Shown: positions 35,148-43,336 of the stretch, in pieces
Layout: every line of letters starts with the position of its first letter
How positions within the stretch are numbered: position 1 is the first letter of the stretch
Assembly (NCBI GenBank): GCA_001508155.1
Contig: LGFI01000002.1
Location: 62,001-126,000, forward strand
Source of the DNA: Acetothermia bacterium 64_32
Lineage (GTDB): Bacteria; Bipolaricaulota; Bipolaricaulia; Bipolaricaulales; Bipolaricaulaceae
Reading direction: 5' to 3'
DNA length: 64,000 nucleotides
Position numbers and translations under genes: made by a program
The notes under the pieces: generated by a model
What the model saw: only the letters and a program-made list of their open reading frames with translations
Databases searched by the model: none
What the model was told of the DNA's origin: nothing

Positions 35148-36125
35148 CTAACTCCGCACGAGAAGGTCGCTCACCGACCTGCGGCTGAATATTCGCTGGA
35201 TCGCGTCCGCCAGGAGCTTGGCCACGGAGACCACCTCCACCTTGGGGTGCTGTGTGACCTCCGGGCGGTGGGCGATGGTATCGGTGACCAGCACCTTTTG
35301 CAAGGGGGAGGCGTCCAGGGAATCCAGGGCGTCGTCGGTGAAGATGGCGTGGGTGATGGCGGCGAAGATGTCCCGGGCCCCCTCCTCCCTCATGAGCTGG
35401 GCGGCCAGGTACAAGGTCTTGCCGGTGGCGAGGATGTCGTCCACCAGGAGCACGTTATGGCCGGCCACCTCGCCGATGAGGCTGTAGACCTCGGGCTCCT
35501 CCTCCCCGGTGCTGGGGCGGTGTTTCTCCACGATGGCCAAGGGGCGGCCCAGTTCCTTGGCCAGCCGGCGGGCCCTCCATACCCCCCCGATGTCGGGGGA
35601 CACCACCACCAGCTTCTTGAGCCAGTTTGGGTGTTGTTGTCTAACGTACTCGGCGAAGAGCTTATCCGTACGCAGGTGGTCGACGGGGACGTTGAAAAAG
35701 CCCTGGATCTGGCCCGCGTGGAGTTCCACCGCCAGCACCCGATCCACCCCCGCCGTCTCCAACAGGTTGGCCACCAGGCGGGCGGAGATGGGCACCCGTC
35801 CCCTCTTTTTCCGGTCCTGGCGGGCATAACCGAAATAGGGGATGACGGCGCACACCATCCCGGCAGACGCCCGCTTGAGGGCGTCTATTAAAAGGAGCAG
35901 CTCCATGAGGTTCTCGTTCACCGGGGGGGAGGTAGGTTGGATGACGAACACCTCTTTTCCCCGCACCGTCTGCTGGACCTCGACCCGTACCTCCCCATCC
36001 GGGAACCTCCCCGGGGTCAGGCCCTCTGCATCCGCCTGGCAAAGCTCCGTCCTCAGGAGCTCTGCCACCTGCCTAGCCAGCTTTACGTTTGCGCTTCCGG
36101 AGATGAGCCGCAATCTTTCGTTCAC
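35148..36125 (-). CDS. prs: Ribose-phosphate pyrophosphokinase
   Basis: Makes PRPP from ribose 5-phosphate and ATP. From GTG 36125 it is 325 aa. ISGSANVKLA, FPDGEVRVE, the FGYARQDRK loop and the PRPP-binding VDDILATGKT are visible. I use GTG 36125 because it forms a GTGA overlap with glmU and follows GGAGG; an upstream in-frame start at 36149 would overlap glmU by 28 nt. Confidence 0.94.
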   Translation of the reverse strand: MNERLRLISGSANVKLARQVAELLRTELCQADAEGLTPGRFPDGEVRVEVQQTVRGKEVFVIQPTSPPVNENLMELLLLIDALKRASAGMVCAVIPYFGYARQDRKKRGRVPISARLVANLLETAGVDRVLAVELHAGQIQGFFNVPVDHLRTDKLFAEYVRQQHPNWLKKLVVVSPDIGGVWRARRLAKELGRPLAIVEKHRPSTGEEEPEVYSLIGEVAGHNVLLVDDILATGKTLYLAAQLMREEGARDIFAAITHAIFTDDALDSLDASPLQKVLVTDTIAHRPEVTQHPKVEVVSVAKLLADAIQRIFSRRSVSDLLVRS

Positions 36126-37456
36126 CCTTTCCTCCGACCCTTTGCCCAATCGGGTTTGATCACCTGGCGGGAGCGGCCCAGGGCCAGGGCATAGGGGGGG
36201 ACATCCTGGGTGATCACCGAGCCTGCCCCCACGTAGGCCCCCTCCCCGATGCGGACCGGGGCCACCAAAGCGGCGTTGGAGCCGATGAAAGCCCCGGGGC
36301 CGATCTCCGTCCGGTGTTTGCGCACCCCGTCGTAGTTGCAGGTGATGGTCCCGGCCCCGATGTTGGCCCCCGCCCCCACCTCTGCATCCCCGATGTACGC
36401 CAGGTGCCCGGCCTTGACCCCCTCCCCAAGCCGAGCGGCCTTCACCTCCACGAAGTTCCCCACCCTGGCCCCGGCCCCGATGTGCGCCCCCGGCCTAAGG
36501 TGGGCGAAGGGGCCAATCCTGGCCCCCTTTTCCACATAAGCCCCCTCCAGCACCGAATACCACACCCGCACCCCCTCCTCGATCCGGCTGTCGATCAGGT
36601 AGGCTCCAGGGCCAATCGCACATCCCTGCCCGATCCCCGTCCTCCCATACAGGTGCACCCCGGGGTATAGCACGGTGTCGGGCCCCACCTCCACATCCGG
36701 GGACAGGTAAACCGCCCCCGGATCCACCACCGTAACCCCCGAGAGCATAAGCCGCTCGAGGAGCCGCCGACGCAATAGCCCCTCCAGCCGGGCCAGGTCC
36801 ACCCGGTCGTCCACCCCCGAAAGCTCCTCCGGCCGCCCCCAGACCAGGCCATCCGCCCTCCCCGGGAAGCGCTCCACCAGCGCGGAAATCCGTCCCTCCC
36901 CGCTTTCTGAGAGGACATCCTCCAGGGCCTCCCAGAGCTCAGGGACATTGGACAGGCAATATACCCCCGAGCTCGCCTCCCGGAGGGCGCCTGAGGAGCC
37001 CTCCTCGACGATCCTTACCCCCCCGTCCCTCACCACCCGGCCATGGCGGGCGGGGCCAGAGGTCAAGATGGAGAGGAACGACAGGACAAGCCCCCTTTCC
37101 CTGTGGAAGCGGAGCAGGGCTTCCAGGGCATCGCCCGAGAGCAAGGGGATGTCCCCGGGCAGCAGGAGGAACACCCCCGCCTGCACCGCCGGCCGGGCGG
37201 AAAGGAGCCCCTGGGCGGTGTTAGGCGGCCCCCCTTGGTCCACGAACACCAACCCCCGCCCCTGGAAGGCGGCCCGCACCTGGTCCGCCCCCTGGCCCAC
37301 CACCACCACGACCGCTCCGGGGGAAAGGGAGAGGGCCGTCCTTAGCACGTGCTCCAGGAGGGGAAGCCCGGCCAGGGGATGCAGGACCTTGGGGATGCGG
37401 GAACACATCCGGGCATCCTTCCCGGAAGCCAGAATGACCACGTCCAGGGGTTTCAT
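36122..37456 (-). CDS. glmU: Bifunctional UDP-GlcNAc pyrophosphorylase/GlcN-1-P acetyltransferase
   Basis: Supplies UDP-GlcNAc for peptidoglycan and outer-membrane glycans. The 444 aa have an N-terminal nucleotidyltransferase domain and a C-terminal left-handed beta helix (many GAGARVGNFV-like hexads), ending with the acetyltransferase region GAGTITCNYDG. The nucleotide loop, normally GxGTRM, is GKDARM here (12-17); Arg16 and Lys23 are kept. The start is ATG 37456, just downstream of a good promoter. Confidence 0.92.
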   Translation of the reverse strand: MKPLDVVILASGKDARMCSRIPKVLHPLAGLPLLEHVLRTALSLSPGAVVVVVGQGADQVRAAFQGRGLVFVDQGGPPNTAQGLLSARPAVQAGVFLLLPGDIPLLSGDALEALLRFHRERGLVLSFLSILTSGPARHGRVVRDGGVRIVEEGSSGALREASSGVYCLSNVPELWEALEDVLSESGEGRISALVERFPGRADGLVWGRPEELSGVDDRVDLARLEGLLRRRLLERLMLSGVTVVDPGAVYLSPDVEVGPDTVLYPGVHLYGRTGIGQGCAIGPGAYLIDSRIEEGVRVWYSVLEGAYVEKGARIGPFAHLRPGAHIGAGARVGNFVEVKAARLGEGVKAGHLAYIGDAEVGAGANIGAGTITCNYDGVRKHRTEIGPGAFIGSNAALVAPVRIGEGAYVGAGSVITQDVPPYALALGRSRQVIKPDWAKGRRKG

Positions 37457-37467
37457 CTCCCGCCCAC

Positions 37468-37496
37468 ACTATAGCCGCCCCTGCCCCCCACTGCAA
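37468..37496 (-). promoter_or_regulatory. Promoter for glmU-prs-rplY-pth
   Basis: Minus-strand TTGCAG (37496-37491), 17-nt spacer, TATAGT (37473-37468). The -10 ends 11 nt before ATG 37456, so the leader would be about five bases. Confidence 0.6.
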
Positions 37497-37507
37497 AGCC
37501 CTTTGGT

Positions 37508-37535
37508 TTGAGCCGGCCGGCGGCTTACGTATACT
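37508..37535 (+). promoter_or_regulatory. Promoter for trpS
   Basis: TTGAGC (37508-37513), 16-nt spacer, TATACT (37530-37535). It is followed by GAGGAGG and ATG 37558. It lies back to back with the glmU promoter. Confidence 0.6.
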
Positions 37536-37557
37536 GCCGGGGCGAGGAGGTAACAAG

Positions 37558-38532
37558 ATGCGCATCTTCTCAGGGATCCAGCCCACCGGGGTACTGCATT
37601 TGGGCAACTACTTCGGGGCCATCCGTCAATGGGTGGAGCTCCAGGAGGGGAACGAGTGCATCTACTGCATCGTGGACTACCATGCCCTCACCAACGAGGA
37701 GACCGAGCCGGATGTCCTGCGGAAAGCCCGCAGGGAGCTGGCCTTGGACCTGATCGCCTGCGGCATCGACCCGGAGAGGACCATCCTGTTCGTGCAGTCG
37801 GATGTCCCCGAACACACCGAGCTGTGCTGGATCCTGGGCTGTGTAACCTCCTACGGTGATCTTACGCGCATGACCCAGTTCAAGCAGAAGGCGGCCGAGC
37901 AGGAGTTCGTAAACGGCGGCCTTTTTTACTACCCGGTGCTCCAGGCGGCGGACATCCTGCTTTATCTGGCCGATCACGTCCCGGTGGGGGAGGATCAGCT
38001 GCAGCACCTGGAGCTTGCCCGCCGGATCGCCCGCCGGTTCAACTCCCGCTTCGGGGAGCTCTTTCCCGAGCCGCAACCAATCCTGGGAAAAGGCGCGCGG
38101 ATCATGTCCTTGGCGGACCCGGGGAGGAAGATGAGCAAGTCCTATGGCCCGGAGCACTATGTAGGGCTTATGGAACCCGAGGATTCGATCCGGAAGAAGA
38201 TTCGGTCTGCGGTCACGGATATCGGCCTTACGCCTGGTCAAGAGATGTCCCCAGGGGTGGCGAACCTGTTCACCATCCTGGAACTCGTGGCCCCTGGGGA
38301 GCTCGTCGCCGAGCTCCGCAAGCAGCACCGCGAGGGGAAGCTGCTGTACAAGCACCTCAAGGACGTGCTATACGAAGAGCTCATGAACGCTTTGGGTCCG
38401 ATCCGAGCCCGGCGGGCGGAGCTTTCCGCCAAGGGGGAGATCGATGAGGTGTTGGCTGCCGGGGCGGCCCGGGCCCGGAGGATCGCCCGCGAGGTGATGA
38501 GGGAGGTGCGCGCCCGCGTGGGCCTGGACTGA
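37558..38532 (+). CDS. trpS: Tryptophanyl-tRNA synthetase
   Basis: Class I aminoacyl-tRNA synthetase of 324 aa. The N-terminus IFSGIQPTGVLHLGNYFGA holds the HIGH-type HLGN (14-17), and the KMSKS signature appears in GRKMSKSYGP. VTSYGDLTRMTQFK and PVGEDQLQHLELAR are typical. No Trp-codon leader or T-box is seen in the short upstream region. Confidence 0.96.
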   Translation: MRIFSGIQPTGVLHLGNYFGAIRQWVELQEGNECIYCIVDYHALTNEETEPDVLRKARRELALDLIACGIDPERTILFVQSDVPEHTELCWILGCVTSYGDLTRMTQFKQKAAEQEFVNGGLFYYPVLQAADILLYLADHVPVGEDQLQHLELARRIARRFNSRFGELFPEPQPILGKGARIMSLADPGRKMSKSYGPEHYVGLMEPEDSIRKKIRSAVTDIGLTPGQEMSPGVANLFTILELVAPGELVAELRKQHREGKLLYKHLKDVLYEELMNALGPIRARRAELSAKGEIDEVLAAGAARARRIAREVMREVRARVGLD

Positions 38533-38536
38533 CCCC

Positions 38537-38565
38537 TTGACAAGTCGGATGGATTTGCCTATTTT
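38537..38565 (+). promoter_or_regulatory. Promoter for liv operon leader
   Basis: Consensus -35 TTGACA (38537-38542), 17-nt spacer and TATTTT (38560-38565), just after the trpS stop. Transcription would begin near 38572, leaving a leader of about 160 nt before livK. Confidence 0.75.
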
Positions 38566-38607
38566 AAAGTTGGTGCCATGGAGAGGAAAGCCAAAAGGAG
38601 GGAGGTG

Positions 38608-38655
38608 ATGGATCGGGTCCCTTTAAGCACAGGGGGTGCTGTTATCCTTATGTAG
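38608..38655 (+). CDS. Leader peptide of liv operon (branched-chain-rich)
   Basis: A 15-codon ORF, MDRVPLSTGGAVILM, preceded by AAGGAGG with 6-nt spacing. Five of 15 residues are Val, Leu or Ile, with a Val-Ile-Leu run four codons before the stop. It lies between a consensus promoter and an intrinsic terminator, upstream of genes for branched-chain amino acid uptake. This is the classic layout of transcription attenuation; the regulation itself is inference. An in-frame ATG at 38578 would add ten residues. Confidence 0.6.
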   Translation: MDRVPLSTGGAVILM

Positions 38656-38659
38656 GTTG

Positions 38660-38686
38660 CCGCTCCCCCATTGGGTGGTGGAGCGG
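38660..38686 (+). promoter_or_regulatory. Leader hairpin before the liv terminator
   Basis: CCGCTCC (38660-38666) pairs with GGAGCGG (38680-38686), with a possible inner CCC/GGG. The 5' arm starts four bases after the leader-peptide stop, within the footprint of a ribosome on that stop. GCTCCCCC (38662-38669) can alternatively pair, with one mismatch, with GGCGGAGC (38693-38700), which would block the terminator. Confidence 0.5.
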
Positions 38687-38694
38687 TGTGTAGG

Positions 38695-38722
38695 CGGAGC
38701 CCAAGGGGCTCCGGTTGTTTTT
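38695..38722 (+). terminator. Attenuator-type intrinsic terminator before livK
   Basis: An 8-bp perfect stem CGGAGCCC (38695-38702)/GGGCTCCG (38706-38713) with AAG loop, followed by GTTGTTTTT. The livK ribosome site AAGGAGG begins immediately after (38723). Confidence 0.8.
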
Positions 38723-38733
38723 AAGGAGGCGGG

Positions 38734-39894
38734 ATGCGCAGGTGGATTGTGGTGGCGGCGGTGTTGGCGCTTTCTGGGGTTGGGCTTGCCCAAGAGCCCA
38801 TCAAGATCGGGGCCTTGCTCGAGTTCACCGGGGGCTGTGCCGCCTATGGACAGATGGCCCAGCGGGCGTTGGAGCTGGCCCGAGAGGAGGGCCTCGTCCC
38901 CACGGAGGTGTTGGGGCGGCCGATCGAGCTCGTTTACTATGATGCCCGGACCGAGCCGGTGGAGGCGGCCAACGGGGCCACCCGGCTGATCGAGTCCGAA
39001 GGGGTGGTGGCCATTATCGGCACCATGTGTTCCGGCCCATACCTTGGGGCGGCGGAGATCTGCCAGGGGGCTGGGATCCCCTTCATCGGCCCCACCACCA
39101 CCAACCCCCTCACCACCCAGGTAGGGGACTACTGCTTCCGGGCGTGCTTCACCGACAACGATCAGGGGCCGGTGGCCGCTTACCTTGCTTACCAGGAGCT
39201 GGGGGCGAGGACGGCGGCGGTGGTGATCGACGTGGCCCAGGCCTACTGTGTGGGGCTGGGCAAGTACTTCATCCAGGCCTTCGAGGCCCTGGGCGGGGAG
39301 GTCCTGGCCACCCTCTACTGCCGCACCGGGGACCGGGATTACACCGCCCAGCTGACGGAGATCTCCCGCACCAACCCCGACATCATCTACACCCCCAACT
39401 ACTACACCGAGGTGGCGCTCCTGGCCCGGCAGGCCCGGGATCTGGGGCTCACCCAGCCCATCCTGGGGGCGGACGGCCTGTACGCCCCGGAGCTGGTGGA
39501 GATCGGGGGCGAGGCCGTGGAGGGGATCCAGTTCACCACCTTCTGGCACGAGGAGGCGGCCTCCACCGAGATCGGCCGGCGGTATGCCCAGGTGTTCCGG
39601 GAGAGGTTCGGGAAGTCCCCCGATGCCTTCGGGGCCCTGGCAGTGGACTGTTACATGCTGATCGTGGACGCCATCCAGCGGGCCGGGGCGGCTGACCCCG
39701 AGGCCATCAAGGAGGCCCTGAAGACGGCCGACCTGGAGGTGGTGACCGGCCGCACGGTCATGACCCCGGGTGGGGACCCCCTCAAGGACTTCATCTTCCT
39801 CAAGGTGGAGGGAGGGGAGTTCACCTTCTCCACCCTGATCCCGGCGGAGAGGGCTCAGGAGATCCGGGCCCTCATAGCGGAGACGGAGGGGTGA
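38734..39894 (+). CDS. livK: Branched-chain amino acid ABC transporter substrate-binding protein
   Basis: Extracytoplasmic type I binding protein of 386 aa (Peripla_BP_6). The signal peptide spans about 1-19 (VVAAVLALSGVGLA) with no lipobox Cys. The mature start PIKIGALLEFTGG, followed by YYDARTEPVEAANGATRLI and GPTTTNPLTT, is typical of LivJ/LivK-type proteins. It has more Cys than usual for an exported protein (for example TMCSGPY, YCFRACF). Leucine, isoleucine or valine is the expected ligand, but family members also bind amides and aromatics. Confidence 0.9.
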   Translation: MRRWIVVAAVLALSGVGLAQEPIKIGALLEFTGGCAAYGQMAQRALELAREEGLVPTEVLGRPIELVYYDARTEPVEAANGATRLIESEGVVAIIGTMCSGPYLGAAEICQGAGIPFIGPTTTNPLTTQVGDYCFRACFTDNDQGPVAAYLAYQELGARTAAVVIDVAQAYCVGLGKYFIQAFEALGGEVLATLYCRTGDRDYTAQLTEISRTNPDIIYTPNYYTEVALLARQARDLGLTQPILGADGLYAPELVEIGGEAVEGIQFTTFWHEEAASTEIGRRYAQVFRERFGKSPDAFGALAVDCYMLIVDAIQRAGAADPEAIKEALKTADLEVVTGRTVMTPGGDPLKDFIFLKVEGGEFTFSTLIPAERAQEIRALIAETEG

Positions 39895-39901
39895 GGTCGC
39901 C

Positions 39902-39933
39902 GGGCGGGCCGGGGCGCCGGCCCCGGCCCGCCC
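39902..39933 (+). other. Strong stem-loop between livK and livH
   Basis: A 14-bp perfect GC stem, arms 39902-39915 and 39920-39933, with a GCCG loop and no following U tract. It begins a few bases after the livK stop. A 3'-end stabiliser that raises livK mRNA over the membrane genes is the likely role. Confidence 0.75.
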
Positions 39934-39947
39934 CATGAGGGGGGATC

Positions 39948-40835
39948 GTGCTACTGCAGCAGATTTTCAACGGGATCACCCTGGGGAGCCTCTACGCCCT
40001 GATCGCCATCGGCTACACCATGGTGTACGGGATCCTTCGTCTTATCAACTTCGCCCATGGGGACGTTTTCATGTGGGCCGGGTACTGGATCTTCTTCCTG
40101 GTGCTTCTCTTCCGGCTTCCCTGGTGGGCGGGGGCCGTGCTGTCGGTGATCCTCACCGCGGGGATGGGGTGGGCGATCGAGCGGATAGCCTACCGGCCCT
40201 TGCGGGAGGCCCCGCGCATATCCCTGCTCATCACCGCCATCGGGATGTCGTTTCTGTTGGAACACATCATCATCGTCCTCCCCTGGGCCACCGGGATCCA
40301 GAAGCCCTACCCCCGGCCCCAGTTCATGGCCCGGATCTTCCAGCTGGGCCAGGTGCGGGTCCAGGCGGTCACGGTCTGGGTGCCCCTCATCGCCATAGCC
40401 TGCCTTCTTGGGCTTTTGTTCCTGCTTTACCGGACCAAGGTGGGCAGGGGGATGAGGGCCATCGCCACCGACATCGAGGCCACCGAGATCATGGGGGCTG
40501 ACTCCAACCGCATCATCTCCTACACATTCGTGGTGGGCTCGGCCCTGGCCGCGGTGGGGGGGATCCTGTGGGGTTGCCGCTATCCCGCCCTCACCTACGA
40601 CATGGGGGTGATCCCCGGCTGGCGGGCGTTCACCGCCGCCGTGGTGGGGGGGATCGGGAACGTCACCGGGGCCATGGTGGGGGGGTTCGTGCTGGGGCTG
40701 GCCGAGATCCTTTTCGTGGCCTTCCTACCAGGCCTTTCCGGCTACCGGGACGCCTTCATCTTCGGCATCCTCATCCTGTTCCTCATGTTCAGGCCCACCG
40801 GGATCCTAGGAAGGCCCCTGAAGGAGAAGGTGTGA
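39948..40835 (+). CDS. livH: Branched-chain amino acid ABC transporter permease LivH
   Basis: Membrane protein of 295 aa with about eight helices. It starts with GTG (first residues MLLQQIFNGITLGSLYAL, the usual LivH opening) after GGGGGGA. AIATDIEATEIMGADSNRIIS is the conserved coupling region, and GGIGNVTGAMVGGFVLGLAE is also typical. Its stop overlaps the livM GTG start. Confidence 0.95.
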   Translation: MLLQQIFNGITLGSLYALIAIGYTMVYGILRLINFAHGDVFMWAGYWIFFLVLLFRLPWWAGAVLSVILTAGMGWAIERIAYRPLREAPRISLLITAIGMSFLLEHIIIVLPWATGIQKPYPRPQFMARIFQLGQVRVQAVTVWVPLIAIACLLGLLFLLYRTKVGRGMRAIATDIEATEIMGADSNRIISYTFVVGSALAAVGGILWGCRYPALTYDMGVIPGWRAFTAAVVGGIGNVTGAMVGGFVLGLAEILFVAFLPGLSGYRDAFIFGILILFLMFRPTGILGRPLKEKV

Positions 40836-41854
40836 GCCGCCGACGAAACCTGGTCCTGACCCTGATCTCCCTGGCGCTCCTGGCTGCCTTCCTGGGATGG
40901 GCGGAGGGGAACCTGGACAGGTTCCTATGGCGCCTCCTCAACTTTGGGGCCATTTACGCCATCGCCGCGGTGGGCTACAACCTGATAAACGGGGTCACCG
41001 GCCAGTTCTCCCTGGGGCCCCACGGGTTCATGCTCATCGGGGCGTACCTGGTGACCCTGCTCGTCCTCCCCTTGAACCAGAAGGAGCTGGTTTGGCTGTT
41101 CCAACCCCTGGCCTGGCCGTTCTCCGAGTTCACCCTGCCTTATTCGGGGTTCGTGCTGGCGCTGCTTGGGGCCGGCCTTTTAGCGGCCGTGGCCGGGCTG
41201 ATCGTGGGGATCCCCGCCCTGCGGGCCCTCCGGGGGGATTACCTGGCCATCGCCACCTTCGGGTTCGGGGAGATAATCTTCGTGCTGGCCTGCAACCTCA
41301 TGCCCATCACCAACGGCCCCATGGGGATAAAGGGCATCCCCCAGTACACCAACTTGGGCTGGTCCTTCGGGGCCCTGGCCCTGGTCACCTACGCCGCCCT
41401 CAGGATAAAGAACTCCAGCTACGGCCGGGCCCTTAGGGCCATCCGGGAAGACGAGCTTGTGGCCGAATCCATGGGGATAAACGTCCTAAGGCATAAGCTG
41501 ATGGCCTTCTTGTTCAGCGCCTTCTGCGCCGGGGTGGCCGGGGGGCTTTACGCCACCCTGGTGGGCACGGTGAGCCCCGACCCGTTCAGGTTCTTCATGA
41601 CCTTCTATCTCCTCATCATCATCGTGTTCGGGGGGCTGGGGAGCATTACCGGGTCGGTGGTGACCGGGTTCATCTTCGCCGCGTTGTTCGAGGGGCTGCG
41701 GTTCCTGGACACCGCCACCATCCCCGGGATGCGGATGGTCTTCTTCGCGGTGCTTTTGGTGGTGGTGATGATATTCTTCCGTCGGGGGCTTTTCGGGGAG
41801 TCGGAGTTCAGTTGGGACTGGCTCTTTGGACTCTTCCGGAGGGGGCGGGCATGA
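40832..41854 (+). CDS. livM: Branched-chain amino acid ABC transporter permease LivM
   Basis: Second permease, 340 aa from GTG 40832 (GTGA overlap, GGAG just upstream). [26 protein letters not shown] is the LivM signature. Then [18 protein letters not shown] and [18 protein letters not shown] form the coupling region. A longer frame from 40568 is out-of-frame livH sequence. Confidence 0.95.
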   Translation: MSRRRNLVLTLISLALLAAFLGWAEGNLDRFLWRLLNFGAIYAIAAVGYNLINGVTGQFSLGPHGFMLIGAYLVTLLVLPLNQKELVWLFQPLAWPFSEFTLPYSGFVLALLGAGLLAAVAGLIVGIPALRALRGDYLAIATFGFGEIIFVLACNLMPITNGPMGIKGIPQYTNLGWSFGALALVTYAALRIKNSSYGRALRAIREDELVAESMGINVLRHKLMAFLFSAFCAGVAGGLYATLVGTVSPDPFRFFMTFYLLIIIVFGGLGSITGSVVTGFIFAALFEGLRFLDTATIPGMRMVFFAVLLVVVMIFFRRGLFGESEFSWDWLFGLFRRGRA

Positions 41855-42636
41855 GCGGGGGCGAGGCCATCCTGTCCCTGCAGAACCTCACCATGCGGTT
41901 CGGGGGCTTGGTGGCGGTGAACGATTTCTCCATGGACATCGCCCCCGGGGAGCTGGTGGGGCTCATCGGGCCCAACGGGGCCGGCAAGACTACAATATTC
42001 AACATGATCACCGGGCACTACACCCCCACCTCCGGGAGGGTGATCTTCCAGGGGCGGGACATCACCGGGCTTTCGCCGGCCAAGGTGGCCCTGCTTGGGA
42101 TCGCCCGCACCTTCCAGAACATCCGCCTTTGCCGGAACATGACGGCGCTGGAGAACGTGCTGATCGCCTTCCACCCCCATGTGCGGTCCTCCCTTTTTGG
42201 GGCCATCCTCCCCTTTTTCGGATACTGGCGGGAGGAGAGGGGGATGAGGAAGGAGGGGATGGAGCTTCTGGCGCGGGTGGGGTTGGAGAGGTGGGCGGAC
42301 GAGCGGGCCGGGGCTTTGCCTTACGGCCTCCAGCGGAGGCTGGAGATCGCCCGGGCCCTGGCCATCCGGCCCAGGCTGCTGCTTTTGGACGAGCCGGCCG
42401 CCGGGATGAACCCGGCCGAGGCAAGCCAGCTCATGGACTTCATCCGCCACATCCGGGAGGAATTCGACCTCACCATCTTCCTCATCGAGCACGTTATGCA
42501 GGTGGTGATGGGGATCTGCCCGCGCATCCGGGTGATCGACTTCGGGGTGTCCATCGCCGAGGGGACCCCGGAGGAGATAAGCCGGAACCCTAAGGTTATC
42601 GAAGCGTACCTGGGGGAGGAGGAGCTGGGTGCTTGA
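41851..42636 (+). CDS. livG: Branched-chain amino acid ABC transporter ATPase LivG
   Basis: ATP-binding subunit of 261 aa. It shows Walker A GPNGAGKT (40-47), [20 protein letters not shown] (the LivG Q-loop region), a weak signature [14 protein letters not shown] (Tyr-Gly in place of Ser-Gly-Gly) and Walker [14 protein letters not shown]. It starts within an ATGA overlap. Confidence 0.95.
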   Translation: MSGGEAILSLQNLTMRFGGLVAVNDFSMDIAPGELVGLIGPNGAGKTTIFNMITGHYTPTSGRVIFQGRDITGLSPAKVALLGIARTFQNIRLCRNMTALENVLIAFHPHVRSSLFGAILPFFGYWREERGMRKEGMELLARVGLERWADERAGALPYGLQRRLEIARALAIRPRLLLLDEPAAGMNPAEASQLMDFIRHIREEFDLTIFLIEHVMQVVMGICPRIRVIDFGVSIAEGTPEEISRNPKVIEAYLGEEELGA

Positions 42637-43336
42637 GATAAGCGAGCTCCACGTACACTACGGTGGGATCCACGCCCTGCAGGGGATATCGGTTTCGGTC
42701 CCGGAGGGGAGCGTGGTCACCCTCCTGGGGGCAAACGGGGCCGGCAAGACCACCACCCTACGGGCCATCCTGGGCCTGGTTCGGCCCACCGGCGGGGCGA
42801 TAACCCTGGCCGGGGTCCCGTTGGTGGGCAAACGCCCCCACCGGATCGTCCAGCTGGGGGTGGCCATGGCCCCGGAGGGGCGACGGATCTTCCCCGACCT
42901 TTCGGTGTGGGATAACCTCCTCATGGGGGCCTACGCCCGGACCGATCGGGACGGGATCAAGAGGGACCTGGCATGGGTCCTGGAGCTGTTCCCCCGCCTG
43001 GAGGAGCGCAAAAGACAGCCCGGGGGGACCCTCTCCGGCGGGGAACAGCAGATGCTGGCCGTGGCCCGGGCCCTCATGGCCCACCCCCGACTCCTGCTCC
43101 TGGACGAACCCTCCCTGGGCCTGGCCCCGGTCCTGATCACTGAACTTTACCGTGCATTTCAACAAATTCACGGTGAAGGAAGGACGATACTTCTTGTAGA
43201 GCAAAACGCCCGGGCTGCTCTCTCCATCGCCGAATACGGCTATGTCCTGGAGACGGGGAGGATCGTGGCCCACGGCCCCAAGGAGGAGCTCTCCAGCTCG
43301 GAGCTGGTGAAGAGGGCCTATCTGGGGATCTCCTAG
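42629..43336 (+). CDS. livF: Branched-chain amino acid ABC transporter ATPase LivF
   Basis: Second ATP-binding subunit, 235 aa with a GTG start overlapping livG by 8 nt. It shows Walker A GANGAGKT, signature LSGGEQQMLAVARAL and Walker B LLLLDEPSLGLAP. Its C-terminus (IAEYGYVLETGRIV, KRAYLG) matches the livF remnant at 61151-61288. It ends in a CTAG shared with nrdG. Confidence 0.95.
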   Translation: MLEISELHVHYGGIHALQGISVSVPEGSVVTLLGANGAGKTTTLRAILGLVRPTGGAITLAGVPLVGKRPHRIVQLGVAMAPEGRRIFPDLSVWDNLLMGAYARTDRDGIKRDLAWVLELFPRLEERKRQPGGTLSGGEQQMLAVARALMAHPRLLLLDEPSLGLAPVLITELYRAFQQIHGEGRTILLVEQNARAALSIAEYGYVLETGRIVAHGPKEELSSSELVKRAYLGIS

